Positions 9,769 to 18,548 of a DNA stretch of 50,285 nucleotides are shown one piece after another (position 1 is the first letter of the stretch; each line of letters begins with the position of its first letter). The DNA is taken from positions 1-50,285 of the forward strand of contig JAGNZC010000020.1 of assembly GCA_017984635.1 (NCBI GenBank), in the 5' to 3' direction. The notes under the pieces are model-generated. The model saw only the letters and a program-made list of their open reading frames with translations. It was not told the origin of the DNA and did no database searches. Position numbers and translations under genes: made by a program. Source of the DNA: Crocinitomicaceae bacterium. Lineage in GTDB: Bacteria; Bacteroidota; Bacteroidia; Flavobacteriales_D; Crocinitomicaceae.

Positions 9769-10797
9769 TTGGATTCATTAGCGATTGTTATTTTAAATTG
9801 GAACGGAAAAGATTTTCTAGAGAAATTTTTACCGAGTGTAATCGCTTATTCTCAAGGTTCTAAAATAATTGTTGCTGATAATGCTTCTTCGGATGATTCT
9901 ATTGTTTTTCTTCAATCTAACTATCCAGATATTCAAATCATTGTGAATGAGTCAAATGGTGGTTTTGCAAAAGGATACAACGATGCATTAAAACAAATCG
10001 ATTCAGATTTATATTTATTGCTAAATAGTGATATTGAAGTGACTGAAAATTGGTTAGAACCATTATTAGAAGTCATGAAAGATCCTTCAGTTGCTGGATG
10101 TCAGCCAAAAATATTAGCATACAACAACAAAGATTATTTTGAGCATGCTGGTGCTTCGGGCGGTTATTTAGATCACAATTATTTCCCGTTTTGTCGCGGA
10201 CGAATTCTCAATAAATTTGAAAAAGATGAAGGTCAGTATGAAGGTCAAACAGAGATTTTCTGGGCAACTGGTGCAGCGATATTGATTCGAGCAGAACTTT
10301 TTCACCGTGTGAATGGTTTTGACGAAGCATTTTTTGCGCACATGGAAGAGATTGATTTGTGTTGGCGGATTAAAAAATTAGGCTACAAGTTTATTGTAGA
10401 ACCGAAAAGTTTTATTTTCCATGTAGGCGGAGGAACCTTGCCGTACTTGTCACCTAAAAAATCATATTTAAACTTTAGAAATAGTTTGTTTATGTTGGTG
10501 AAAAACCACGAAGGATATTGGTTTCCAAAGTTAGTTTATAGAATGTTGTTGGATGGTTTAGCAGCAGTGCGCTTTATTGCATTAAGAGAATGGAAACATT
10601 TAGCAAGTGTATTCAATGCGCACATGGCATTGTATAAGCATTTACCTGTTTTGTTACAACAGCGCAAAGAAATCCAACAGTATAAAGGTATAACCAATAA
10701 AGCTGGTTTGTATCAAGGCAGTATTATTTGGGCACGCTATTTTAAAGGTGTTACCAAATTCAAAGAATTAAATCAACGCTTGTTTGATTCAAAATGA
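9769..10797 (+). CDS. Glycosyltransferase family 2 (rhamnosyltransferase-like), TTG start
   Basis: This 342-residue GT-A enzyme begins at TTG 9769, the only in-frame candidate that preserves the conserved opening [17 protein letters not shown]. It contains [10 protein letters not shown] for nucleotide-sugar binding, LLLNSDIEV as the DxD-like metal site, and a [14 protein letters not shown]...[18 protein letters not shown] block typical of GT2 rhamnosyl/galactofuranosyl transferases, where the ED-type acid is catalytic. It probably adds a sugar to a surface polysaccharide, since no signal peptide is seen and the enzyme would act at the cytoplasmic membrane face. Its 3' end overlaps the convergent aroQ gene by 25 bases. 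Confidence 0.88.
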   Translation: MDSLAIVILNWNGKDFLEKFLPSVIAYSQGSKIIVADNASSDDSIVFLQSNYPDIQIIVNESNGGFAKGYNDALKQIDSDLYLLLNSDIEVTENWLEPLLEVMKDPSVAGCQPKILAYNNKDYFEHAGASGGYLDHNYFPFCRGRILNKFEKDEGQYEGQTEIFWATGAAILIRAELFHRVNGFDEAFFAHMEEIDLCWRIKKLGYKFIVEPKSFIFHVGGGTLPYLSPKKSYLNFRNSLFMLVKNHEGYWFPKLVYRMLLDGLAAVRFIALREWKHLASVFNAHMALYKHLPVLLQQRKEIQQYKGITNKAGLYQGSIIWARYFKGVTKFKELNQRLFDSK

Positions 10798-11189
10798 TGT
10801 ATCGCTAAGCGGTAACTTTCTAGTCCAAACCCAAAAATACAACCAATGGCAACCGGAGAAATCAATGATGTGTGTCTGAATTCTTCACGTGCAGTAATAT
10901 TCGAAATATGCACTTCGATAACAGGCGTTTGTATGGCTTCAACACAATCGCGAATAGCAACGCTTGTATGCGTGTAGCCACCGGCATTAAGAATGATTCC
11001 ATCAACAGATGAACCTTGGATTTTATTGATGATTTCACCTTCTACATTCGATTGAAAATAACTTAATTCAGCTGAAGAAGTTAATTTCAAGGCCTCAAAA
11101 AAGGTTTCAAAGCTTTCTGTGCCGTATATTTGTGGTGCGCGCGAACCAAGTAAGTTTAGATTCGGGCCATTAATGATTAAAATTTTCAT
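10773..11189 (-). CDS. aroQ: Type II 3-dehydroquinate dehydratase
   Basis: This ~138-residue enzyme catalyses the third step of the shikimate pathway, dehydration of 3-dehydroquinate to 3-dehydroshikimate. Hallmarks are [15 protein letters not shown] at the N-terminus, the [12 protein letters not shown] segment, [17 protein letters not shown], and [17 protein letters not shown] with the catalytic histidine. The size is close to the dodecameric type II family. I take the ATG at 11189 rather than the one 6 bases upstream (11195), because family proteins begin MKI or MKK just before the NGPNLN motif. The start lies 4 bases from the divergent xerD start, so any promoter must sit inside the neighbouring gene. 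Confidence 0.95.
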   Translation of the reverse strand: MKILIINGPNLNLLGSRAPQIYGTESFETFFEALKLTSSAELSYFQSNVEGEIINKIQGSSVDGIILNAGGYTHTSVAIRDCVEAIQTPVIEVHISNITAREEFRHTSLISPVAIGCIFGFGLESYRLAIHHFESNKR

Positions 11190-11193
11190 ACGC

Positions 11194-12093
11194 ATGTTAC
11201 ATTGGGAACGCTATATTAAGGATTTTGTTTCGTTCTTGAAAATCGAAAAAGGATTAGCAGAGAATTCTATCTTCGCTTATCAGAATGATGTGCGTAAATT
11301 ACAAGTGTTTTCTGAAGCTAGGAATTTAGATGTTAAAGCCATAGAATACGCGCATTTACAAGAATTTATAGCCGTTCTTTTTGACCTTGGATTGCATGCA
11401 AGATCGCAAGCAAGAATCATTAGTGGTATCAAACAATTTTTTGTTTTTTTATTGGTGGAAGATGAAATTCATGACGATCCGAGTGAATTATTGGAATTGC
11501 CAAAAGTTGGACGTAAACTTCCTGAGGTCTTAACCATAGAAGAAATTGATGCATTGATTCAAGCCATTGATCGAACAAAAGCAGAGAGTCAACGCAATCG
11601 TGCAATTCTTGAAACATTGTACAGTTGTGGCTTACGTGTTAGTGAATTAGTAAGCTTACGTTTTTCTGATTTGTATTTCGAAGAAGGTTTTATTCGTGTG
11701 ATTGGTAAAGGAAATAAAGAACGCTTAGTTCCAGTAAGTAAATCTGTAGAAAAAGAAATCAATCACTACAAAGCGGATGTGCGCGATCATCAAACGGTTC
11801 AACCTGGAAATGAAAACATCGTTTTTTTAAATCGAAGAGGTGCTAAATTAACCCGTGTAATGATTTTTACGATTATTCGTCAGTTAGCTGCTGCTATAGG
11901 CTTGAAGAAAACAATTTCACCCCATACTTTTCGCCATTCTTTTGCTACACATTTAATTGAAGGAGGTGCAAATTTAAGAGCCATTCAAGACATGTTGGGT
12001 CACGAAAGCATTACTACGACAGAAATATATACACACTTAGATCAGCGCTTCATTCGCGATGCGATCATTCGTTTTCATCCGAGAAATAGTTGA
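11194..12093 (+). CDS. xerD: Tyrosine recombinase XerD (chromosome dimer resolution)
   Basis: This is a 299-residue tyrosine recombinase. The N-terminal SAM-like core-binding domain (residues 1-~95) opens [15 protein letters not shown]. The catalytic domain carries R148 ([12 protein letters not shown]), K172 ([11 protein letters not shown]), H244xxR247 ([11 protein letters not shown]), H270 ([14 protein letters not shown]) and the nucleophile Y279. The start is set by family alignment. A longer in-frame extension back to 11119 only reads antisense through aroQ. XerD-type enzymes resolve chromosome dimers at dif with XerC. A XerC assignment cannot be fully excluded, although Bacteroidota proteins of this type are usually called XerD. 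Confidence 0.92.
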   Translation: MLHWERYIKDFVSFLKIEKGLAENSIFAYQNDVRKLQVFSEARNLDVKAIEYAHLQEFIAVLFDLGLHARSQARIISGIKQFFVFLLVEDEIHDDPSELLELPKVGRKLPEVLTIEEIDALIQAIDRTKAESQRNRAILETLYSCGLRVSELVSLRFSDLYFEEGFIRVIGKGNKERLVPVSKSVEKEINHYKADVRDHQTVQPGNENIVFLNRRGAKLTRVMIFTIIRQLAAAIGLKKTISPHTFRHSFATHLIEGGANLRAIQDMLGHESITTTEIYTHLDQRFIRDAIIRFHPRNS

Positions 12094-12098
12094 GGGAA

Positions 12099-12130
12099 TT
12101 TAGGACTTCAAGACTTTAGGACTTCAAGAG
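12099..12130 (+). repeat. 16-bp tandem duplication downstream of xerD
   Basis: TTTAGGACTTCAAGAC is followed directly by TTTAGGACTTCAAGAG. The reverse complement (GTCTTGAAGTCCT) matches, with one mismatch, sequences in the repeat copies at 18091-18225. It therefore belongs to a dispersed intergenic family. Confidence 0.75.
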
Positions 12131-12167
12131 TTCAATAATGAAGGAATGAAAAATGAAGGAATTAAAA

Positions 12168-12725
12168 TTAAAGTTCGTTATTGGAATTTTTTAAATACCC
12201 TTTGTACAATTTTTTATTCCAGAAATAAGTAATTAAGATACATCCAATGATGAGGATAGAATAGATTGCTGCAGCGCTGTGAACATTCTTATACCATTCT
12301 GTATGATTGATGAATAGCCACATAGTAGTTGATACGATTCCAGCGTAAACTAAAAACTTCGACATCATCCATCCCATGTAATGATTAAAACGTTGAAAGT
12401 CTTTTGGGAACTTGTAAAAAATTGCGGGCCAACTTTCTTTTCTTCCAAGGTAGAGGTAGGCAACAAATTGACTAAATGTATACCCTTTTTTGGAAGGAAT
12501 GAGAACCATTGGTTTGAATAGTACTAAGAAATAACAGAAAAGCGAATAGAGGGTTAATGTTCCAATTGTTAAAAGCAAAGGCGTCCAATTCATGTTTAAA
12601 ATGGAAACCAATGGATTACTTTCTTTGGTTAAATCAGGCGTTAAATTGTGCGTGCAATAAGCATCATATGCTCTTGAAAATAATATCCAAGTTGCAGTTA
12701 AAATAAAAGTAGACGTTTTTTTCAT
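12168..12725 (-). CDS. Hypothetical integral membrane protein
   Basis: This 185-residue protein belongs to no family I recognise. Hydrophobicity suggests four membrane segments: about residues 5-22 (possibly a signal anchor), 48-72, 123-142 and 150-170. Between the second and third lies a soluble loop rich in aromatic and basic residues (YLYLGRKESWPAIFYKFPKDFQRFNHY). It overlaps the upstream T9SS-client gene by 4 bases (ATGA type), so the two should be translated together. No catalytic motif is visible. Confidence 0.72.
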   Translation of the reverse strand: MKKTSTFILTATWILFSRAYDAYCTHNLTPDLTKESNPLVSILNMNWTPLLLTIGTLTLYSLFCYFLVLFKPMVLIPSKKGYTFSQFVAYLYLGRKESWPAIFYKFPKDFQRFNHYMGWMMSKFLVYAGIVSTTMWLFINHTEWYKNVHSAAAIYSILIIGCILITYFWNKKLYKGYLKNSNNEL

Positions 12726-13960
12726 AGTTTAATAAAGTTTCTATTAAGAACCCCTTTGTCAGAAATCACTGATAAAAAATACGAACCAGGTAAAAGTGAT
12801 GCTACGTTTAAGGTTAATTCATTCGCTTCATTTCCAGAAGTTTGTTGAACAATTTTACCAAAATTTGTAGAAATTACAATTGTTTTAAATGTTAAATTTT
12901 CAGAATGAATCGAAATGCTTTGATTTGTTGGATTGGGAGTAAGTGTCAAATTGTAAGATTCATTCAATGTTTCAATATGATTGGTTAAAGAATTGATGTA
13001 AGGTTGAAGGAAATTTGAAAGATTCAAAGTATGAAGCTTTTGAGGTGTTGTAGCGAAAGCATTAGAAAAATATTCATTCGATACGTAATAATCGATTCCA
13101 TTTTCGGAGGTAATACCTTCTGTCTGGTGAAAAGGTAAATTGAGTCCTACTTTTCGTTTGTTACCACTTTCAAAATTTGTTCCTTGAAAATCATACAAAA
13201 GATACAAAAAAGGTTGAAGTAAGCTGCTGTATCCAATTAAAGTAATCAATCGTTTGTCTTCTTGAAAATTAGCTCCTGTAATTAATCCGTTAACTGGAAT
13301 CGTTACTTTCAATTGTGCACTATATGTTCCTGGGAGTTTTGGTAATGCATAAATTGTAGACTGCTGATTTAGCCATTGTTTGGTAAAAAGATAAATACTA
13401 TCTGATGAAACGATAAAAGCCTCACAATCAAAATTGGTATTGTTACCACTTGTTGCAGAAAAATCGGTTTGATTTGAATAAGTAAACCATATCGTATCAA
13501 CAGAAAGAGTAGAAGTAAACAAACTGTTTTTGGCGATTCGAAGAATGTGTAAATCTGTTCGATTGCCACTTGAATTATTTCCAAAATCTCCAATGTAAAT
13601 ATAGTTTGCATCTTGTGTTATTTCTTCCCAATCCGTATTGTTGCAATTCAAGATGGTTTGGGTAGCTATTTGAGATGCATCATTTGGATTGAGTTGGTAC
13701 AATTTGAGATCACTGTTATCGTTGTGTGACCAAATTGCATTGTTGTAAAAAATCAACCCTGAACTTTCTTGTAAACTTGCAGGTAAATCCAACGAACTAG
13801 TAACATTAACTGAAGTAGTTGGATACAAACAGCTTCCATCGTTTAATTGGGCTGCTGCATCATAATTTAGAGCTAAAGGATCAGTACATCCAGTGAGTTG
13901 AGCGTTAAGCTGTATTACACTTAAAGAACTCAAACAAACTAAAAACACAAACTTTAACAT
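12722..13960 (-). CDS. T9SS-exported protein with C-terminal sorting domain
   Basis: This 412-residue secreted protein has a signal peptide ending near VIQLNAQ. It is followed by GCTDPLALNYDAAAQLNDGS, the short calcium-site-like repeat common at the ends of Bacteroidota surface proteins. The central ~270 residues look like a beta-propeller, with repeated IYIGDFGNN- and YVSNEYFSN-like blades. The last ~75 residues form a type A T9SS sorting domain (LTLTPNPTNQSISIHS ... GSYFLSVISDKG ... FIKL) that would be recognised by the secretion pore and removed by PorU, encoded at 44312. The ligand or substrate is unknown. It is first in a two-gene unit with the membrane protein at 12168. Confidence 0.85.
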   Translation of the reverse strand: MLKFVFLVCLSSLSVIQLNAQLTGCTDPLALNYDAAAQLNDGSCLYPTTSVNVTSSLDLPASLQESSGLIFYNNAIWSHNDNSDLKLYQLNPNDASQIATQTILNCNNTDWEEITQDANYIYIGDFGNNSSGNRTDLHILRIAKNSLFTSTLSVDTIWFTYSNQTDFSATSGNNTNFDCEAFIVSSDSIYLFTKQWLNQQSTIYALPKLPGTYSAQLKVTIPVNGLITGANFQEDKRLITLIGYSSLLQPFLYLLYDFQGTNFESGNKRKVGLNLPFHQTEGITSENGIDYYVSNEYFSNAFATTPQKLHTLNLSNFLQPYINSLTNHIETLNESYNLTLTPNPTNQSISIHSENLTFKTIVISTNFGKIVQQTSGNEANELTLNVASLLPGSYFLSVISDKGVLNRNFIKL

Positions 13961-13988
13961 AAAGTATTCAATGTGTTGAAATTTAGAA

Positions 13989-15302
13989 TTATAGAATTAA
14001 CTTCCCATACAAATCATAATGATCTGCAGAAGTTATGTTGACCATGGAAAAGTCACCAATTCTTAAGAATCCATCCGCTTTTTTAACCAACACTTCATTA
14101 TCAACTTCAGGTGAATCAAATTCTGTTCGACCAATGAAATAATCACCTTCGGCACGATCAAAAAGTACTTTGAAGTCTTTACCAACTTTCAATTGGTTCA
14201 AATCGTAACTAATACCTGATTGTAATTCCATGATAATATCCGCACGTTCTTTTTTCAATTTCGCTGAAACGGTATCTTCAAAAGAATAAGCATGTGTATT
14301 TTCTTCATGCGAATACGTAAAGATTCCTAAGCGATCAAAACGACTGCGTTCTACCCAGTCATACATTTCTTGAAAATCTGCTTCTGTTTCTCCAGGATAT
14401 CCTGCAATTAATGTTGTACGCAAAGCAATTCCAGGAACTTTTTCACGAATCGTTGCAATTAATTCTTCTGTTTTTTCACGGGTAATTCCTCGTCGCATCG
14501 CTTGTAGAATCTTTGTTGATCCATGTTGCAAAGGCATATCCAAGTAATTACACACATTTGATCGTTCGCGCATCACATCTAATACATCCATTGGGAATCC
14601 AGCAGGAAAAGCATAATGCAAACGAATCCATTCGATTCCTTCAATATCAGCCAAACGATTGATCAAATCAGAAAGGGCTCTTTTTTTGTAAAGATCTAAA
14701 CCATAATATGTTAAATCTTGTGCGATTAACATCAATTCACGTACGCCTTTTGCCGCTAAGTTTTTTGCTTGCGTCACTAAATCCTCAATCGGAGTAGAAA
14801 TATTTTTACCACGCATAATTGGAATCGCACAAAAAGAACATGGACGATCACACCCTTCTGCAATTTTAAAATAAGCGTAATGATTGGGTGTTGTTAAAAT
14901 ACGTTCACCCACTAATTCATGTTTGTAATCCGCTTTCAACGTTTTTAATAAACGCGGTAAATCGCGTGTACCAAAGAAAGCATCCACTTCTGGTATTTCG
15001 TTTTCTAAATCATCTTTGTATCGTTCAGATAAACAACCTGTTACGTATAGTTTATCAACCATTCCTTCAGCTTTTGCGTCTGCATACCTCAGAATCGTAT
15101 CAATGGATTCTTGTTTTGCATTGTCAATAAATCCACACGTATTAATGATAACAATTTCCGCATCGTCTTCCATGGATTCATGTTCAACATCAAAATTATT
15201 TGCTTTTAATTGCGCCATTAAAACTTCAGAATCGAAGGTGTTTTTAGAGCAACCAAGCGTTACAACATTGACTTTGTTTTTTTTCAGCGTTTTTGTTTTC
15301 AT
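13989..15302 (-). CDS. rimO: Ribosomal protein S12 methylthiotransferase RimO
   Basis: This ~437-residue radical-SAM enzyme adds a methylthio group to the aspartate at the S12 decoding-centre loop. The N-terminal UPF0004 domain starts VNVVTLGCSKNTFDSE, with its cluster cysteines in LGC, INTCGF and VTGCLS. The radical-SAM CxxxCxxC motif reads CDRPCSFC. A C-terminal TRAM domain follows (from about FKVLFDRAEGDYFIGRTEFDSPEVDN). The sequence matches RimO rather than MiaB in GCSKN and in the CDRPCSFCAIP context. I choose the ATG at 15302. A start at 15335 would add 11 residues of no family likeness. A good promoter lies upstream at 15366-15395. Confidence 0.95.
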   Translation of the reverse strand: MKTKTLKKNKVNVVTLGCSKNTFDSEVLMAQLKANNFDVEHESMEDDAEIVIINTCGFIDNAKQESIDTILRYADAKAEGMVDKLYVTGCLSERYKDDLENEIPEVDAFFGTRDLPRLLKTLKADYKHELVGERILTTPNHYAYFKIAEGCDRPCSFCAIPIMRGKNISTPIEDLVTQAKNLAAKGVRELMLIAQDLTYYGLDLYKKRALSDLINRLADIEGIEWIRLHYAFPAGFPMDVLDVMRERSNVCNYLDMPLQHGSTKILQAMRRGITREKTEELIATIREKVPGIALRTTLIAGYPGETEADFQEMYDWVERSRFDRLGIFTYSHEENTHAYSFEDTVSAKLKKERADIIMELQSGISYDLNQLKVGKDFKVLFDRAEGDYFIGRTEFDSPEVDNEVLVKKADGFLRIGDFSMVNITSADHYDLYGKLIL

Positions 15303-15365
15303 ATACGTTTTTACTTCCAGATTAAGACTCATCACATCTTTAGGAATGATGAAATAAGTGCGTCA

Positions 15366-15395
15366 CAAATTTACGCAAACTAATAGCAGTATCAA
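15366..15395 (-). promoter_or_regulatory. Promoter of rimO (TTG-N19-TAAATTTG)
   Basis: On the minus strand TTG (complement of 15393-15395) is separated by exactly 19 bases from TAAATTTG (complement of 15366-15373). This is an exact match to the Bacteroidota consensus. It implies a leader of roughly 60 bases before the 15302 start. Confidence 0.65.
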
Positions 15396-15414
15396 ATTTT
15401 AGCGAATAAAATAG

Positions 15415-15422
15415 TATATTTG
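15415..15422 (+). promoter_or_regulatory. Probable -7 element for the lipoprotein at 15514
   Basis: TATATTTG exactly matches the TAnnTTTG -7 box. The -33 position lacks TTG. It is divergent from the rimO promoter and about 90 bases before the lipoprotein start. Confidence 0.4.
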
Positions 15423-15513
15423 TTTAGTTATTAATGAAGTTTTAGTGGTTGTTTTTTTAAACAATTGAATTAACTAAAATGAATGAAACCTTCAAAATGT
15501 TAGAACTTTGAAA

Positions 15514-16035
15514 ATGAGAAAGATAATTTATTTAGCAGGATTATTGATGCTTGCGAGTTGTTCGGTACCTAAAACCCAGTCAACACCTGATGTTACGATG
15601 AAAGATTCAAAAATAAATATGCGCAATTTGGTGGCAGTTTTGGGTGAGACAAAAATTCAGTCGAAAGAATTTACGATTAATAGAGCCGTAATTAATGGAA
15701 ATCAATTAGAAATGGAAGTTTCTTATTTGGGAACGTGTCAAGCGCATGATTTTATTTGTACTGGTTCGACTATGATTTCAAAATCATTACCACCCATTCG
15801 TTCTGTGAAATTAGTACATTATGGAAAAGAAGATACTTGCAAGGAACAGGTTGTCGAAGTTTTGAAAATTGATATTACTGCATTGGCCTATAAACCTGAA
15901 GATGGAAGTCAAATAAAATTGAATTTAGAAGGTTGGTCGGAGCAATTAATGTATACCTATTCAGCTAAAAATACTCCTAAAAAAGAACAACAACGCCTTG
16001 ATTCAAAAGGTTTACAAGTAGAAAAAAAGAAATGA
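15514..16035 (+). CDS. Hypothetical lipoprotein
   Basis: This ~173-residue protein has a type II signal peptide, MRKIIYLAGLLMLASCS, with the lipid-anchored cysteine at residue 16. I start at ATG 15514 because an in-frame TTG six bases earlier adds nothing. The body is beta-rich, with cysteines in TCQAHDFICTG and EDTCKEQV that may form a disulfide. A basic tail (KKEQQRLDSKGLQVEKKK) ends the protein. I do not recognise the family. Its stop overlaps the start of the DUF3817 gene (ATGA-type junction), so it probably heads a co-transcribed run of four genes (15514-18040). Confidence 0.75.
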   Translation: MRKIIYLAGLLMLASCSVPKTQSTPDVTMKDSKINMRNLVAVLGETKIQSKEFTINRAVINGNQLEMEVSYLGTCQAHDFICTGSTMISKSLPPIRSVKLVHYGKEDTCKEQVVEVLKIDITALAYKPEDGSQIKLNLEGWSEQLMYTYSAKNTPKKEQQRLDSKGLQVEKKK

Positions 16036-16328
16036 AAAATGTTATCGCACACTTACGCTTATTTTCTGTTTTAGAAGGCGTATCTTATCTTATTTTATTT
16101 TCAAACATGTTGATGGTTAAGCCCTTCAATTTAGAATTATATCGTAAATTATTGTACCCAATTGGAATGACACACGGTATTTTGTTTGTAATCTATGTTG
16201 GATTGGTTTTAATTTGTACCTTCCAATACAAATGGTCGTTTTCAAAAATGGCATTATTAATGCTCGTTTCTTTCTTGCCTTTTGGAACTTTTTGGTCAGA
16301 AAAGAAACTTTTAAGAAATAAGAATTAA
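16032..16328 (+). CDS. DUF3817 family membrane protein
   Basis: This 98-residue protein has three hydrophobic segments (about residues 8-27, 43-63 and 72-88). The pattern LRLFSVLEGVSYLILF...YPIGMTHGILFVIYVGL matches the DUF3817 family, small inner-membrane proteins of unknown function that are widespread in Bacteroidota and Actinobacteria. It is translationally coupled to the lipoprotein gene upstream (4-base overlap) and sits 4 bases before comB, which suggests a compact operon rather than a shared pathway. Confidence 0.82.
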   Translation: MKNVIAHLRLFSVLEGVSYLILFSNMLMVKPFNLELYRKLLYPIGMTHGILFVIYVGLVLICTFQYKWSFSKMALLMLVSFLPFGTFWSEKKLLRNKN

Positions 16329-16332
16329 TGCC

Positions 16333-17055
16333 ATGAATGATACGCGAAAATTAGTTGAAGTTTGTTACACACCCGGTGAATACGAATATTTCAAAGGAAG
16401 TTATGAGATCGTTGTAGTAATTGATGTTCTAAGAGCGACTTCAGCCATTTGTGCCGCTTTTGATAATGGTATTGCATCTATTATTCCTGTTCCAACGGTT
16501 GAAGAAGCATGGGAATACAAGAAAAAAGGATTTTTGGCTGGTGCGGAACGCAAAGGTCAAATTGTGGAAGGTTTTGATTTTGGGAATTCTCCTTTTTCAT
16601 ACATGAATCCTGATTTTAAAGGAAAAGATGTGGTGTTAACTACAACCAATGGTACGAAATCATTAGACGTTGCAAAAGATGCCGAAATCGTTGTTGTAGG
16701 TTCGTTTTTAAATTTAGATTATTTATCGAAATGGCTTGAAAAACAGGATAAAAACATTTTATGTTTGTGTTCTGGTTGGCAAGATAAATTTAATTTAGAG
16801 GATACAATTTGTGCAGGAGCAATTGCTGATTATTTGATTGCGACAGGAAATTATACATCAGTGGAGGATTCATCCATTGCAGCGAAATATCTGTATCAAT
16901 CTGCGAAAGACAATTATTTCGGCTACTTAAAGTCGAGTTCGCACCGAAGAAGATTAAAAAATTTAAATTTAAACGAAGACATCAAATATTGTCTTACACC
17001 CAATCAAACAAATGTTATACCGATCTTAAAAAATGGCAAATTGGTCAATTTATAA
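16333..17055 (+). CDS. comB: 2-phosphosulfolactate phosphatase family protein (ComB-like)
   Basis: This 240-residue protein of the ComB family shows the conserved blocks VVVIDVLRATSAICAAF, GFLAGAERKGQIVEGFDFGNSP, VVLTTTNGTKSL, and LCSGWQDKFNLEDTICAGAIADYL. The founding enzyme hydrolyses 2-phosphosulfolactate to sulfolactate in archaeal coenzyme M synthesis. Bacteria such as this one lack coenzyme M, so the true role is probably sulfolactate metabolism or another Mg-dependent phosphatase reaction. The protein has no signal peptide and is cytoplasmic. Its 3' end overlaps the next gene by 23 bases. Family membership is confident; the physiological substrate is inferred only. Confidence 0.88.
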   Translation: MNDTRKLVEVCYTPGEYEYFKGSYEIVVVIDVLRATSAICAAFDNGIASIIPVPTVEEAWEYKKKGFLAGAERKGQIVEGFDFGNSPFSYMNPDFKGKDVVLTTTNGTKSLDVAKDAEIVVVGSFLNLDYLSKWLEKQDKNILCLCSGWQDKFNLEDTICAGAIADYLIATGNYTSVEDSSIAAKYLYQSAKDNYFGYLKSSSHRRRLKNLNLNEDIKYCLTPNQTNVIPILKNGKLVNL

Positions 17056-18040
17056 ACTGATTGCAATTAGTACGTTACCACTCTTACTTGCTTTCGAAAC
17101 CACTATTACTGATCATTCAGCAAAATGGGGATTTTATGGACATCAACGCATCAATCGTGTGGCAGTTTTTACCTTGCCTCCGGAAATGTTTGGTTTCTAC
17201 AAAGAACACATCGAATTTTTAACAGAACATGCAGTTGATCCAGATAAACGACGATATGCTGTCGAAGGCGAAGCACAACGGCACTACATTGATTTGGATC
17301 ATTATTACAAACCAGGCGAAAATCCGTTTGAAATTATACCCCGTAATTGGTACGAAGCAGTCAAGAAATTTTCGGAAGATACGTTGCAAGCATATGGCAT
17401 TGTTCCGTGGCATATTTCGGTCATGAAATTAAAATTACAAAAAGCTTTTGAAGCCAAAAACGTGGATTTGATATTGAAATATTCTGCCGATTTAGGGCAT
17501 TACATAGGCGATGCTCATGTGCCTTTGCATACAACTGAAAATTACAACGGTCAATTAACCAATCAACGCGGAATACATGGTTTATGGGAAAGTAGGCTCG
17601 TAGAAATCAATGCAGATCAATACGATTATTTTGTTGGGAAAAGTGCGTACATTCCAAACGTAACCCATTTCGCTTGGGAGGCAGTCGAAGGTTCACATAA
17701 AGCCTTGGATTCAGTGCTAAGAATTGAGAAAGAACTAACAACAATTTTTCCTTCAGATAAAAAATACAGCTTTGAGCAACGCGGTAACGCTACAATTCCA
17801 GTTTATTCATTTGATTTTTCTCAAGCCTATCATCAAAAAATGAACGGTATGGTCGAGCGACGAATGCAAAAAGCAGTTTTGGCAGTTGGTTCTGTTTGGT
17901 TCACTGCTTGGGTCGACGCTGGACAACCAAATTTAGCTGCACTACAAAATATCCCGCCTTCCAAAAGTCTGTTAGAAGAAATGAAATTGCTAGACGATGC
18001 CTATCATGCTGAGAAACATAAGGGTAGGGTTTGTGATTAA
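17033..18040 (+). CDS. Secreted zinc-dependent phospholipase C / S1-P1 nuclease-like protein
   Basis: This 335-residue exported protein has a signal peptide in residues 1-22 (IYKLIAISTLPLLLAF). The fold class is suggested by ordered zinc-ligand motifs: WGFYGHQRINRVAVF at the mature N-terminus, EAQRHYIDLDHY, KYSADLGHYIGDAHVPLHTTENYNGQ, and RGIHGLWESRLVE. The HxxxDxH-type DLGHYIGDAHVPLH block is shared by S1/P1 nucleases and bacterial phospholipase C, which bind three zinc ions. I cannot tell which substrate class applies. The gene overlaps comB by 23 bases in another frame and is last in the operon. Confidence 0.82.
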   Translation: MANWSIYKLIAISTLPLLLAFETTITDHSAKWGFYGHQRINRVAVFTLPPEMFGFYKEHIEFLTEHAVDPDKRRYAVEGEAQRHYIDLDHYYKPGENPFEIIPRNWYEAVKKFSEDTLQAYGIVPWHISVMKLKLQKAFEAKNVDLILKYSADLGHYIGDAHVPLHTTENYNGQLTNQRGIHGLWESRLVEINADQYDYFVGKSAYIPNVTHFAWEAVEGSHKALDSVLRIEKELTTIFPSDKKYSFEQRGNATIPVYSFDFSQAYHQKMNGMVERRMQKAVLAVGSVWFTAWVDAGQPNLAALQNIPPSKSLLEEMKLLDDAYHAEKHKGRVCD

Positions 18041-18090
18041 AGAGTTAGTTGGTTTTGAGTTTTAGGTTGGGATTTTGTGAGCACTATGAT

Positions 18091-18225
18091 TTCGTCTTTA
18101 AGTCCTTCAATCTATTTATCCTTTTATCTTTTTGAAGGCATTAGTTTTTAAAATTCAATAGAACAACAATTTTGTCTTAAAGTCCTTAAATCTTTATATC
18201 CTTTTGTCTTTTATTTAGGCATTAG
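18091..18225 (+). repeat. Imperfect direct repeats of a dispersed intergenic family
   Basis: Two ~54-base copies (18091-18144 and 18171-18225) share GTCTTTAAGTCCTT/GTCTTAAAGTCCTT, a TATCCTTTT core and a common end GGCATTAG. A short ATTAGTCATTAGTTA tandem follows. The GTCTTnAAGTCCT core also occurs, inverted, after xerD. Confidence 0.7.
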
Positions 18226-18292
18226 TCATTAGTTAATTAGTCATTAGTTTTAGATCTTTTGATTTAATGCGTTTAATTTTTATGGTGATTTT

Positions 18293-18350
18293 TAGCCTCC
18301 TGATTTATCGGGAAGCTAGAAATTATTCAGCAATTGGCTTTAGCCAAAAT
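18293..18350. repeat. Two small hairpins in the region upstream of dnaE
   Basis: 18293-18318 can fold as TAGC-TCC-GA/TC-GGA-GCTA around TTTA. 18333-18350 is an exact palindrome with arms ATTGGC/GCCAAT-like (TTGGC-TTTA-GCCAA at its core). Both resemble extragenic palindromes common in Bacteroidota. The rest of 18041-18548 shows no gene on either strand. Confidence 0.55.
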
Positions 18351-18548
18351 ACTATCTTATATGAAATTTTTAAAATGCTTGCTTATTAAATTGGATACTA
18401 TTCTATTATAATTTATCAATACTACTATATTCCAACTAGTATTTTTTAATTCTTTAATAGAATAAAGATCTTTGGAAAGTTGTTAATAATTTATCTAAAA
18501 ACAAAACGCATTTTTTTGTAGTTTTACTTCACTCAATTTTCAGACTGC

